Shown here piece after piece: positions 1-8,919 of a stretch of DNA of 64,000 bases. Made by a program: the position numbers and the translations under genes. Below the pieces are notes generated by a model. It worked only from the letters and a program-made list of their open reading frames with translations. It made no database searches and was not told where the DNA came from. Origin of the DNA: Tepidamorphaceae bacterium (GTDB lineage: Bacteria > Pseudomonadota > Alphaproteobacteria > Rhizobiales > Tepidamorphaceae). The number at the start of each line of letters is the position of its first letter. The stretch's first letter is position 1. The DNA lies in assembly GCA_028279445.1 (NCBI GenBank), contig JANQNT010000022.1, positions 307,434-371,433 on the forward strand, written 5' to 3'.

Positions 1-1327
1 TTGCCGTCTCGGCCAGCGTCAGCGGTGTGGGCGCCATCAGCGGACCCTGCACCGCCGCCAGCACCTGGTGCACGCCGTGGCCCAGCTCATGCGCCAGCGT
101 CATCACGTCACGCGCCTTGCCCTGGAAGTTGAGCAGCACGTATGGGTGGACGCTCGGCACGGTTGGGTGCGCGAAGGCGCCCGGCGCCTTGCCGGGCCTG
201 GTCGGCGCGTCGATCCAACCGGCATCGAAGAACCGCGACGCCACATCGGCCATCTCGCCGGAGAACTGGCCGTAAGCGTTCAGCACCGTGTCGCGCGCCT
301 CCTGCCAGCGGAAATGGCGCTGCGGGATATCCGGCAGCGGCGCGTTGCGGTCCCAGAAATCGATTTCTTTAGCCCCGAACCATTTCGCCTTGATCGCGTA
401 GTAGCGGTGCGACAGGCGCGGATAAGCGTCCTCGACGCTTGAGACCAGCGCATCGACCACATCGCGCTCGACCCGGTTGGCCAGGTGGCGCGAGTCGGCG
501 ATGTCCTCGAACCCGCGCCAGCGGTCGGAAATCTCCTTGTCCTTGGCCAGCGTATTGGTGACCAGCGCGAAGGTGGAGGTGTGCTTCGAGAACGTTTCGG
601 CAAGCGCCATCGCCGCGGACTTGCGCGTCGCCCCATCGCTGTCCTGCAGCTTGTTCAGCGTCGGCTCGATGGGCAGTTGCTCGCCATCGATGGTGAAGCG
701 AAGCCCGGCGATGGTCTCGTCGAACAGTCGGTTCCAGGCGCCGCGCCCGGTCACCGACTTCTCGTGGAACAGCCGCTCGATGTCGTCATCGAGCTGGTAG
801 GGCTTCTCCTTGCGCACGTCCTCGATCCACGGTCGGTAGTGATCGAGGGGTGGCTTGGCGATAGCAGCCTCAAGCGCGACATCGTCGAGCCGGTTGAGCT
901 CCAGCGTGAAGAACAGCAGATGCACGCCAGCCGCCGTCAGCTTCTCGCTGACATCGCCGTAGAACTTCGACTTGGCCGGGTCGCTGACATCGGTCGCGTG
1001 CAGCAGTCCCGCATAGGACCACAGCCGGCCGAACAGGTCGTCGAGTTCCTCGTACTCGGTGATCGCGGCGCGCAGCTTCTCCCCGCCATCCGCACCGGAA
1101 AACAGCTCAGCGAGCTTGCCCTTGTAGCGGCTCTCGAAGTCCTTGGCGCGTTCGTCGGCACGCTCCAGGTCGGCCCGCACCTGTTGCGAATCCGGCGCCG
1201 GATAGAGGTCGCCGAGATCCCATTCGGGCATCGCGCCGAGGTCGGCGTCCTCGTCCTTGCGCGCCGCCCCGCCACCAGCCGCCGCGAAGCTCCTCAGACC
1301 ATCAGCCGACCAACTGGGTGTCGTCAT
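1..1327 (-). CDS. pepF: M3-family oligoendopeptidase F, C-terminus cut by window edge
   Basis: Zinc metallopeptidase of family M3 (oligoendopeptidase F type) that cleaves short peptides in the cytoplasm. About 442 residues are visible from an ATG at 1325-1327. The zinc motif HELGH lies at residues 413-417 (bases 77-91), and the sequence LAETA, which normally leads into the third zinc ligand, is reached just before the window ends. Roughly 150-170 C-terminal residues should therefore lie outside. The N-terminal part (LGDLYPAPDS and the following helical region) fits the PepF N-domain. There is no signal peptide. It is divergent from the response regulator at 1544 across a 216-bp gap in which I see no clear element. 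The family is secure; the substrate is unknown. Confidence 0.9.
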   Translation of the reverse strand, partial: MTTPSWSADGLRSFAAAGGGAARKDEDADLGAMPEWDLGDLYPAPDSQQVRADLERADERAKDFESRYKGKLAELFSGADGGEKLRAAITEYEELDDLFGRLWSYAGLLHATDVSDPAKSKFYGDVSEKLTAAGVHLLFFTLELNRLDDVALEAAIAKPPLDHYRPWIEDVRKEKPYQLDDDIERLFHEKSVTGRGAWNRLFDETIAGLRFTIDGEQLPIEPTLNKLQDSDGATRKSAAMALAETFSKHTSTFALVTNTLAKDKEISDRWRGFEDIADSRHLANRVERDVVDALVSSVEDAYPRLSHRYYAIKAKWFGAKEIDFWDRNAPLPDIPQRHFRWQEARDTVLNAYGQFSGEMADVASRFFDAGWIDAPTRPGKAPGAFAHPTVPSVHPYVLLNFQGKARDVMTLAHELGHGVHQVLAAVQGPLMAPTPLTLAETA

Positions 1328-1543
1328 GTGTCACTCCCCATCATGCGTTCCCGCGTAGATAACGCCTCTGCGGTGTCCCGAAAAGCCGAAAGCTGTTGCA
1401 CCGTGTCCACACCGGCAGACGTTTGCGGGACGCGACTGCCTTAATCGCCGGTTAACCCGGGCCGACCACTGTGGGGTCAAAACGGGACAGTTCGCAGGCG
1501 ACACCGCCGAACGTCGCCACACCGGGCAGGGCATCCAGACACC

Positions 1544-3055
1544 ATGCGTCAGACCATACTCATCGTCGACGACGATCCTGTGCAGCGCCGGGTGCTGACC
1601 GGCCAGCTCGACAAGCTCGGCTATGCGGTGCGCGAAGCCGACGGCGGCGAGCAGGCGCTCGAGCTGCTGTGCGGCCGTGAGAGCAGCGACATCGCACTCG
1701 TCGTGCTCGATCTGGTGATGCCCGACCTCGACGGCATGGGCGTGCTGGAGCGTCTCGGCGAACGCGGCAGGGCCCTGCCGGTCATCGTGCAGACAGCGCA
1801 TGGCGGCATCGATACCGTGGTCAGCGCCATGCGCGCCGGCGCCACCGATTTCGTCGTCAAGCCGGTCAGTCCCGAGCGGCTGGACGTATCCGTCAAGAAC
1901 GCGCTCAAGGCGGCGACGCTCGATCAGGAGATCGGCCGCGTCAAACGCCAGGCGACGGGGCGCATGCGCGTTGCCGACATCCTCACCACCAGCCCGGCAA
2001 TGAGCCGCGTGCTGGAACTCGCCGCCAAGGCCGCCGGCTCCAACATCCCGATTATGCTGGAAGGCGAAAGCGGTGTCGGCAAGGAGCTGGTGGCGCGCGC
2101 CATCCAGGGCGAGAGCGCACGTGCCGCCAAGCCGTTCGTCGCAGTCAACTGCGGCGCCATCCCCGAGAACCTGGTCGAGAGCACGCTCTTTGGCCACGAG
2201 AAGGGCGCCTTCACCGGCGCCACCGAGCGCCGCGAGGGCAAGTTCGCCGAGGCCGACGGCGGCACGCTGTTCCTCGACGAGATCAGCGAATTGCCGCTGG
2301 ATGCACAGGTCAAGCTGCTGCGTGCCATCCAGGAGGGCGAGGTCGATCCCGTCGGCGGACGCAAGGCGCGCAAGGTGGATATCCGGCTGATCTCGGCCAC
2401 CAACACCGATCTCGCCGAGGCGGTGCGGGCCGGGCGGTTCCGCGAGGACCTCTATTACCGCTTGAGCGTGTTCCCGATCCTGATCCCGCCGCTGAGGAAG
2501 CGCCGCGAGGACATCCCCGTGCTGGTGCGCCACTTCATGGCCCGCTTCGCCGCCGAAGAAGGCAAGCGCGTGCGCGCCATCGCCCCCGATGCGCTGGCCG
2601 CACTGCAGGCCGGCGAGTGGCCCGGTAACGTGCGTCAACTCGAAAACGCCGTCTTCCGCGCCGTCGTGTTGTGCGAAAGCGATTTGCTGAGCCGCGACGA
2701 CTTTCCGCACCTGCCCTCGGTGCAGCGTGCGCCGGACGGCGATGCGCCCGAAACCACGGCCACGGCTGTGGAAACGGAAACTGCCGATGCGACGCCGGGG
2801 CCCCATCGGCCCGAATCGGTCCTCGAGGCCGATGACGAGATCGCCGAAACCGCTGCCCTGATGCGCGCCTGGACCATCGCCGCGCTGACCCCCGACGGGC
2901 AGATGCGCACGCTTGAGGACATCGAGACGGAGGTGCTGCGGGTGGCGCTGGAACGCTATGACGGACGCATGAGCGAGATCGCGCGTCGGCTTGGAATCGG
3001 CCGCTCGACGCTGTACCGCCGGGTACGCGATCTGGGCATCGATACAGCCGCGTGA
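1544..3055 (+). CDS. NtrC-family sigma-54-dependent response regulator
   Basis: Three-domain activator of sigma-54 promoters. The receiver domain spans about residues 4-115, with the acidic pocket DDD near residue 10 and phospho-acceptor D56 in LDLVMPD. The AAA+ domain spans about 145-375, with Walker A GESGVGKE near 173, the sigma-54 contact motif GAFTGA near 222 and the WPGNVRQL motif. A Fis-type helix-turn-helix lies in the last 30 residues (IARRLGIGRSTLYRRVRDLG). A variable linker (about 395-440) precedes it. The length of 503 aa is usual. No histidine kinase is adjacent, so the partner and regulon cannot be named from this window. It need not be NtrC itself: the glnL/ntrB context is missing. 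Confidence 0.93.
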   Translation: MRQTILIVDDDPVQRRVLTGQLDKLGYAVREADGGEQALELLCGRESSDIALVVLDLVMPDLDGMGVLERLGERGRALPVIVQTAHGGIDTVVSAMRAGATDFVVKPVSPERLDVSVKNALKAATLDQEIGRVKRQATGRMRVADILTTSPAMSRVLELAAKAAGSNIPIMLEGESGVGKELVARAIQGESARAAKPFVAVNCGAIPENLVESTLFGHEKGAFTGATERREGKFAEADGGTLFLDEISELPLDAQVKLLRAIQEGEVDPVGGRKARKVDIRLISATNTDLAEAVRAGRFREDLYYRLSVFPILIPPLRKRREDIPVLVRHFMARFAAEEGKRVRAIAPDALAALQAGEWPGNVRQLENAVFRAVVLCESDLLSRDDFPHLPSVQRAPDGDAPETTATAVETETADATPGPHRPESVLEADDEIAETAALMRAWTIAALTPDGQMRTLEDIETEVLRVALERYDGRMSEIARRLGIGRSTLYRRVRDLGIDTAA

Positions 3056-3225
3056 TGGCGGCGCGTCGATGCGATCATACTGGTGAATGCGGTGGTGGGG
3101 ATTGTCACACAGGCGCAACACACTGCCGCAAAGCGGGGCCTTCACGCCGATTTGCGTTGAACTGAGTTCTTGGCGCTCGGCATAACCAGTGCATACGGCA
3201 CGCTGTGCGTATCGAGGCAACAACG

Positions 3226-5013
3226 ATGCGGCGCATGAGGCAAAATCGAACCGGACTTGCGCGGTCCGGCATGACGGGGATTCCCTTGGCGGGGATCGCC
3301 CTATGCGTGGCTGCACTGGCGATCCATTCACCGCCGGCCGCCGCCAGCACGGACGCCGTGCCTCCACTCATCCTGATGCCGGTCCCCGAGGCCCCGCACG
3401 GCATTCCCCGCGGCCATGTGGCGGCCAAGCAGCGCCACGAGACCAAGCTCGCCAGCGCCCAGCACGCCACCGCGGCGGCGATTGCCGCATTGCCGCTGGT
3501 CGACCGCCAGTTCGTCGCCTCACATCTCGAAGAGGGGCTGCAAGCCGCCGTCGCGGCCGACACCGCCGATCAGGACCTCACTGAGGTGCTGCACTTCTAT
3601 CAGGAGCGCGGCTTCCGGCCGGCCTGGACCGACAGCGGTCAGGTGACGCTCGCCGCCAAGCAGACGATCGAACGCCTGTCCAGGGCCCATCTCGATGGCC
3701 TTGACCCGGCCGACTACGACGTCGATGCCTCCGGCGGGCTGCTGCGTTTCGGGTCCATCGCCGCGCTGGTCGACTTCGAGATCGCCATGTCGACAGCCCT
3801 CTCGCGCTATGTGCGCCATGCGGCGATGGGGCGGATCGCGCCGGGCTCGGTCTCCAGATTCATCACCATCCAACCGGAGCGCCCGGACGTTCCTCTCGCG
3901 CTGACGCGGATCGCCGAGAGCGCTGCCCCGGCCAAACTGCTCGACGGACTGCATCCCCAGCACGACGGCTTCATCACCCTGCGCGAGGCGCTCGCGCTGA
4001 GCTATGCCTCGGAAGACGATGGCGCCGAGCAGGTGCACGTGCCCGCCGGCAAGCTGATCAAGCCCGGCATGCGCGACGAACGTATCCCGCTGCTGCGCGC
4101 GCGCCTCGACCTCGCCGATCCGGCAGGCGACGCGCTGCTCTATGACAAGGTCCTCGCGGACGCGGTCGTCAGGCTGCAGAAGCGGCACGGACTGCCCTCG
4201 CAAGGCTTCGTCGGCAAGCTGACGCTCGGCGTCCTTAACGGCCATGCAACCGGCTCGCGCAGCGACATCATCGTCAACATGGAGCGCTGGCGCTGGCTGC
4301 CGCGCGATCTCGGCAAGCACTTCGTCAAGGTCAACGTGCCGGAATACCTCGTCCGCGTTGTCAGCAGGGGCGAGGTCATCCACACCACCCGCGTGGTGGT
4401 CGGCAAGGTGAAGAACCAGACGCCGATCTTCTCCGACACGATGGAGCACATCGTCGTCAATCCGGCCTGGAACGTCCCCCGCTCCATAGCCACCAAGGAG
4501 TACCTGCCGCGCCTGCAGCAGGACCCGACCTATCTGTCGCGCAAGAACATCCAGGTGCTCGGCCGCGGCGGGCGCGTGCTCGACCCCAACGAAATCGACT
4601 GGGCGTCCTACTCGCGCGCCTCGATGCCCTATCGCTTCCGCCAGCCATCGGGGCGCGGCAATGCACTGGGCAACGTCAAGTTCATGTTCCCCAACCAGCA
4701 TGCGGTCTATCTGCACGACACCCAGGCGCGCTCGCTGTTCTCGCGCTCGCGCCGCGCCTACAGCCATGGCTGCGTGCGCGTGCATCAGCCCTTCAAGTTC
4801 GCCGATGCGCTGCTGCGGCTGGAGCCGGACCTGAGCGGCACGGGTCTGAAGCGCATGATCGGTGCACGCGGCGAGCGCTATGTGCACCTGAAGACCGAGA
4901 TTCCGGTGCATCTGACCTACTTCACCGCGATCGCCGGCGCGGATGGCGCGGTGAAGAAGCTGCGCGACGTCTACGGCCACGACCGCCGCATGAAACAGAT
5001 GCTCGGGTTGTAG
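3226..5013 (+). CDS. YcbB-like murein L,D-transpeptidase (YkuD domain)
   Basis: Periplasmic enzyme predicted to form 3-3 crosslinks in peptidoglycan or to attach proteins to it. An N-terminal signal peptide is visible (hydrophobic stretch GIPLAGIALCVAALAIH followed by an Ala-rich cleavage region). A YcbB-type helical scaffold follows, then a peptidoglycan-binding repeat (VVRLQKRHGLPSQGFVG), then the YkuD domain with the catalytic motif SHGCVRV; the nucleophile Cys is near residue 516. The ATG at 3226 is chosen because it leaves a compact charged N-region before the signal core. An in-frame GTG at 3205 would add seven residues. It is one of three L,D-transpeptidases in the window and lies alone between repeat-rich gaps. 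Confidence 0.92.
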   Translation: MRRMRQNRTGLARSGMTGIPLAGIALCVAALAIHSPPAAASTDAVPPLILMPVPEAPHGIPRGHVAAKQRHETKLASAQHATAAAIAALPLVDRQFVASHLEEGLQAAVAADTADQDLTEVLHFYQERGFRPAWTDSGQVTLAAKQTIERLSRAHLDGLDPADYDVDASGGLLRFGSIAALVDFEIAMSTALSRYVRHAAMGRIAPGSVSRFITIQPERPDVPLALTRIAESAAPAKLLDGLHPQHDGFITLREALALSYASEDDGAEQVHVPAGKLIKPGMRDERIPLLRARLDLADPAGDALLYDKVLADAVVRLQKRHGLPSQGFVGKLTLGVLNGHATGSRSDIIVNMERWRWLPRDLGKHFVKVNVPEYLVRVVSRGEVIHTTRVVVGKVKNQTPIFSDTMEHIVVNPAWNVPRSIATKEYLPRLQQDPTYLSRKNIQVLGRGGRVLDPNEIDWASYSRASMPYRFRQPSGRGNALGNVKFMFPNQHAVYLHDTQARSLFSRSRRAYSHGCVRVHQPFKFADALLRLEPDLSGTGLKRMIGARGERYVHLKTEIPVHLTYFTAIAGADGAVKKLRDVYGHDRRMKQMLGL

Positions 5014-5039
5014 GGGACTCTCTTCCCGCACCGCGAGTT

Positions 5040-5400
5040 CGCTGTCGCTCTATTTCGCTCACGCCGAGCTCACTTACGTTCGCCGGCTCCGCGGGGGCGC
5101 CCTATCGGGCGACGCGCGGTCGCGCTTGCCGGCTTCGCCGGAATGGAGAAACTAAGACGTCCGGGTGTCCGGCCGCCGATTTGTTCCGCTCACCGCCTCC
5201 GCGGGGGCGGCCTGACCGGCCGGGCGCACAGTCGTGCGCCTGGGTGCCAAACACTCCGTCGGCGCGATGAATGAACCCAGACACGCGACCGCGTGTCCGC
5301 GCGAAAGCGCGCCCTCGCGGAGGCGTCGACCCCGGATGGCACAATGTGCCTGATCCGGGGGAGACTTGCCGTGAGCGGAGTAAAACCGGCAAGCGAAATC
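5040..5400. repeat. Intergenic repeat family C, copy 1
   Basis: The 662-bp gap between the L,D-transpeptidase and the DUF882 gene holds a GC-rich, palindrome-rich repeat. The stretch from about 5190 to 5320 is closely similar to 17633-17763, sharing blocks such as GGCGGCCTGACCGGCCGGGC and GCGTGTCCGCGCGAAAGCGC. Shorter pieces recur at 36130-36215 and 50400-50575. The 3' end of the copy reads GACTTGCCGTGAGCGGAG, a block shared by all copies. Short open frames inside it differ between copies and look non-coding. From 5400 to 5675 there is a more AT-rich patch (5410-5465) and then the leader of the next gene; I see no other element there. Confidence 0.75.
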
Positions 5401-5675
5401 AACGGTAACCAATTGTTCCCCTTGATATCGAAGTTATTTCGAAATCTGATATAGCCTCCGCCAAGTGGCTCATTTGCGCCACGTTTCGGGCCTAGGGACA
5501 GCATCTTCGAAAGCGTCCCTTAACCTTGCGGGGGCACAGTTGGGAATCCCGGAGACGGCGGCGCCGAGCGTCGCTGGCGCCAAGGACAACCGGCCGTAAG
5601 GCCGGACGGAAGACCATCAGCCGGATGGCTGATCGGACAAGAGCCAGAACGTGTAAGAGTTCGGTTAGGGGTTTG

Positions 5676-7196
5676 ATGGCGCGGGGACCACGCAACACAG
5701 TCGGTGCGAAGCACGGCGCGCGGGCCGGATGGCTCGCCGGGTCGTTGTGGCGCATGCTGCATCTGGGCCTGATCGCCGTGCTCAGCGCGGCCATGACCAT
5801 GACCACGCTGCCGCAGCAAACGGCGCAAGCCAGCGGCACGCGTACGCTCTCCTTCAAGCAGATGCACACCGGCGAGACGCTGACGGTCACCTACAAGCGC
5901 AACGGCCGCTACGACCGCGCCGCCATGAAACGCATCAATTACATCCTGCGCGACTGGCGCCGTAACGAGTCGGTCAAGATGGATCCCAAGCTGATCGACC
6001 TGCTCTGGGAGGTGCACCGCGCCACCGGGTCGAAGAAGGCGATCCACGTCCTGTCGGGCTATCGCTCGCCGGTCACCAACGCCATGCTGCGCCGGCGCAG
6101 CCGCGGCGTCGCCCGCAAGAGCCAGCACACGCTCGGCCGTGCGCTCGATTTCTACATTCCCGACGTGCCGCTGAGCCGCCTGCGCAAGACGGCCATGCGC
6201 ATGCAGCGCGGCGGTGTCGGCTACTACCCGCGCTCCGGCTCGCCTTTCGTGCATCTCGATGTGTCGCGGGTGCGCAGTTGGCCGCGCATGACGCGCGGAC
6301 AACTTCTGGCACTGTTTCCCAACGGCGAAACACTTCACCTGCCCTCCAGTGGCGCACCATTGCCAGGCTACCAGCGCGCCCAGCGCAAGGCCCAGCGCGG
6401 ACAGCTCGCCGCCACCTACAACGGTGGCGACAGGGCGCCGCGCGGCGGCGGTGGCTCGCAACAGGCCGGTGGAGACCCGAGCCGCGTCACGGTCGCCGAC
6501 GCCGGCGGCGGCGACGATGGAACGCCGTTGCTGGCCCGCCTGACCCGGCGTGCCCAGGAACAGCCCGGCGCGGCGCCGCAACCGGAAACGGTCGCCGCCG
6601 CGGACTCCACCCAGGATGGCGCGCCAGAGACGATCGCCGCGCTCACCGACTGGACCGCGCCGCAGGACTTGCCCCTGCCGCGCCGCCGTCCGGGCAGCGA
6701 GGACACCGAAACCGTCCCGATCACCATTGCCGCCGCGCCGATGCCGCGCAACCGGCCGCTGATCGCCGATGTCGCCGGCAACGGCACGCAGTTCGCACGA
6801 CAATTGCAGGGCGAGCAGAGCCAGTTGAGCGCGCTTGCCCGCAGCCGTGCTCCCGATGCGCTGACAATCGATCCCTCATCGGGTTCCGATGCGCGCCAGG
6901 CCCTGGCCCAGGCGCTCGCCATGCGGACCCGCGAGATGTCGTCTGACCGCACCATCGCCCAACTGATCGGCATCAACACCGTCTATACCGGCGGCACCTT
7001 CGGCGGCATGGCGCATCCCTCCCAGGACGACTACCAGGCGCTGATGGGCCTTGAGCAACCGGTCGTGCTGGGCACCTTCAGCGGCCCCGTGGTGGTGCGC
7101 ACCGGCTTCCAGCAATTCGCGGGCCGCGCCGTGGTTCCCGTGCGCGCGCGCCACGTCAGCGGCTTTATCAGCACCGCCTCGCTGCCGGTCCGCTGA
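5676..7196 (+). CDS. DUF882 / peptidase M15_2 family wall protein with long variable tail
   Basis: Exported protein of the DUF882 family, which shares the zinc D,D-/L,D-carboxypeptidase fold of M15 peptidases. Residues about 28-50 form a signal/anchor segment (LGLIAVLSAAMTM). The domain at about 60-210 contains the metal and catalytic motifs SGYRSP, SQHTLGRALDFYIP (His and Asp ligands) and FVHLD. The remaining 290 residues are a low-complexity tail rich in Ala, Pro, Arg and Gln with no recognised domain. The ATG at 5676 is preferred over in-frame upstream starts because it follows TAGGGG at a suitable distance and leaves a normal signal segment. A role in trimming peptidoglycan is inferred from the family; it is not proven. 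Confidence 0.87.
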   Translation: MARGPRNTVGAKHGARAGWLAGSLWRMLHLGLIAVLSAAMTMTTLPQQTAQASGTRTLSFKQMHTGETLTVTYKRNGRYDRAAMKRINYILRDWRRNESVKMDPKLIDLLWEVHRATGSKKAIHVLSGYRSPVTNAMLRRRSRGVARKSQHTLGRALDFYIPDVPLSRLRKTAMRMQRGGVGYYPRSGSPFVHLDVSRVRSWPRMTRGQLLALFPNGETLHLPSSGAPLPGYQRAQRKAQRGQLAATYNGGDRAPRGGGGSQQAGGDPSRVTVADAGGGDDGTPLLARLTRRAQEQPGAAPQPETVAAADSTQDGAPETIAALTDWTAPQDLPLPRRRPGSEDTETVPITIAAAPMPRNRPLIADVAGNGTQFARQLQGEQSQLSALARSRAPDALTIDPSSGSDARQALAQALAMRTREMSSDRTIAQLIGINTVYTGGTFGGMAHPSQDDYQALMGLEQPVVLGTFSGPVVVRTGFQQFAGRAVVPVRARHVSGFISTASLPVR

Positions 7197-7270
7197 CGTA
7201 GCGCGGTCCCGGCCGGGCCGATCGACCTGAGCTCACCAAACCTTGCAGATGGAGGTGACCGCTGGGCGGA

Positions 7271-7555
7271 TCAGACCGCCGCGCGGGTCTCGCCGTCGGC
7301 CGCCTCGAAGTCCGGCACCATGCCGAGCGAATGGAGATAGAGCGACAGCATCGCCTCCTCCTCCTCGCGCTGGGTGCTGTCCTGCTTGCGCAGCCGCACC
7401 ACCTTGCGCAGCGTCTTGACGTCGAAGCCGTTCGCCTTGGCTTCCGCATAGACATCGCGGATATCGCCGGCAATCGCCTGCTTCTCCTCCTCTAGCCGCT
7501 CGATGCGTTCCACGATCGAGCGAAGCTGATCACGGGCGACCGTCGTGTCTGCCAT
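7271..7555 (-). CDS. gapR: GapR-family (DUF2312) nucleoid-associated protein
   Basis: Small DNA-binding protein of 94 aa. In Caulobacter, GapR binds overtwisted AT-rich DNA ahead of forks and RNA polymerase and stimulates gyrase and topoisomerase IV. The conserved core is clear: [16 protein letters not shown], then [24 protein letters not shown] and a short C-terminal helix. The start at 7555 ([10 protein letters not shown]) matches the family length; an in-frame ATG at 7591 would add 12 unconserved residues. It is the last gene of a minus-strand run after the amidohydrolase and the DUF1244 gene, separated from the latter by a 50-bp gap. The family assignment is strong. Confidence 0.93.
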   Translation of the reverse strand: MADTTVARDQLRSIVERIERLEEEKQAIAGDIRDVYAEAKANGFDVKTLRKVVRLRKQDSTQREEEEAMLSLYLHSLGMVPDFEAADGETRAAV

Positions 7556-7605
7556 GGCGATACTCACGTCCTCGTTGCTTGTTGAAGCCAAACCGCGGGC
7601 GCGGC

Positions 7606-7911
7606 TCAGCCGTGGTTGTGGCTCTTGGCGAAGGCATCCCGCTGCTCGGGCGTCGCTTCGGTCTGCTGCTGCTGCTTCCAGTCCTCGTAGGGCATGCCGT
7701 AGACGATCTCGCGCGCTGCCGCCTTGTCCATCTCGACGCCGGCCGCGTTGGCCGCGTCCTGATACCAGTTCGACAGGCAGTTGCGGCAGAAACCCGCCAG
7801 ATTCATCATGTCGATGTTCTGCACATCGGTACGCTCGCGCAGATGCGAGACCAGCCGCCGGAATGCCGCCGCCTCCAGTTCGGTGCGCTGCTGCTCGGTC
7901 AGCTCAGTCAT
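7606..7911 (-). CDS. DUF1244 domain protein
   Basis: A 101-aa protein of the alphaproteobacterial DUF1244 family, function unknown. The conserved parts are visible: [20 protein letters not shown], the block [10 protein letters not shown] with a CxxC pair, and [11 protein letters not shown] near the C-terminus. The Cys pair could bind metal, but this is inference. Its start codon overlaps the stop of the upstream N-formylglutamate amidohydrolase gene by four bases (ATGA), so the two are probably translationally coupled. The start is fixed by that overlap. Confidence 0.92.
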   Translation of the reverse strand: MTELTEQQRTELEAAAFRRLVSHLRERTDVQNIDMMNLAGFCRNCLSNWYQDAANAAGVEMDKAAAREIVYGMPYEDWKQQQQTEATPEQRDAFAKSHNHG

Positions 7912-8774
7912 GACCCGTCTCCTTGTCCGGTCGTTCCGTTCGCGGCGGGGAGGATGTCGTTGAGGCCCGGAAGCGCCAACAGCGGCTCGACAGTCCCGGC
8001 CAGCCGTTCGGCCCACTCGGCGATACCCGCCTCGTCGGCGATCAGGTCCTGGCGTATTTCGATCAGCGCATGCGCCAGACCCTTGGCCGTGCCGTGCCGG
8101 TTCATCGTATCGCCCACCAATTCACCGGTATAGGGCTCGTTGTCCCCCACGACGAGACGTCCGTCGCGTTGAAAGCCGGCGATCATCGGTTGCGCCAGCC
8201 GCCCGTCGCGGTCCCACAGCACACCGACATGCCAGGGCCGTTCCATGCCCCTCCAGATCGGCGTGAAGCTGTGAATCGAGAGCAAGGCCGGCGGCCGCCC
8301 GATGGCGACACCCTCGCCGATGGCATCGCAGACCGCATCCTCGTAGGGCGCGTAGAAACGTGCCTTGCGGTAGGCGATCTCGGCCTCGTCGATCGCGGCA
8401 TTGCCCGGCACCACCGTACCGTCGGACACCCGCATGACCAGCGTCGGATCCTCGACACCGCGGTTGGGGTCGATCAGCAGGCGCGAATAGCGCGTCATCA
8501 CCGCCGGCACGCCCAGCATCGCGGCCAGCCGCCGGGTGACACCCTCGACGCCGATATCATAGCCTATATGGCGTTCCAGTTCGTCGGCAGGCAGGCCGAG
8601 CGTCCCATAACGGTCCGGCAACCGGTTGCTGGCGTGGTCGCAGATCAGCAGCAGCCCGCGCGACACATCGCCGGCGATGCGTTCCACGGGAACGAAGCCG
8701 CCATCGCGATCCTCATCGGACCTGACGGGCGGTTCGGGATGGCTTTCTGTCAACACGCTCACAAGGCAAATCAC
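7908..8774 (-). CDS. N-formylglutamate amidohydrolase family protein
   Basis: Predicted zinc-dependent amidohydrolase of the HutG-like N-formylglutamate amidohydrolase family. Motifs seen are CDHASNRLPD (metal-binding Asp/His), HIGYDIGVEGVTRRLA, RLLIDPNRG and LLSIHSFTP (His). The length of 288 aa fits. The start used is a GTG at 8774; several in-frame GTG/TTG codons nearby leave the exact N-terminus open (MICLVSVLTE is not conserved-looking). It is the first gene of a minus-strand operon with DUF1244 (4-bp overlap) and gapR. No hut genes are nearby, so a role in histidine degradation is not supported by context. Confidence 0.88.
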   Translation of the reverse strand: MICLVSVLTESHPEPPVRSDEDRDGGFVPVERIAGDVSRGLLLICDHASNRLPDRYGTLGLPADELERHIGYDIGVEGVTRRLAAMLGVPAVMTRYSRLLIDPNRGVEDPTLVMRVSDGTVVPGNAAIDEAEIAYRKARFYAPYEDAVCDAIGEGVAIGRPPALLSIHSFTPIWRGMERPWHVGVLWDRDGRLAQPMIAGFQRDGRLVVGDNEPYTGELVGDTMNRHGTAKGLAHALIEIRQDLIADEAGIAEWAERLAGTVEPLLALPGLNDILPAANGTTGQGDGS

Positions 8775-8919
8775 CCCGTCCGGCGCGGGTGCCGCGCCAG
8801 GTCATGACGAAATGAGGGGAGCCGCATCCAAGAAAAGCGCTTGTCAGCGGGCAACCCCTGTCTTAGGCGAAGCTGACGCGCGGCGCAATCGCAACCGCCG
8901 TCGCGGGAGGAGATGTGCA

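Noticed and set aside
1331..3367. 678-codon open frame on the minus strand opposite the sigma-54 regulator
   Set aside because: The opposite strand encodes a clear regulator with all family motifs. The long antisense frame is a product of high GC content and codon bias.
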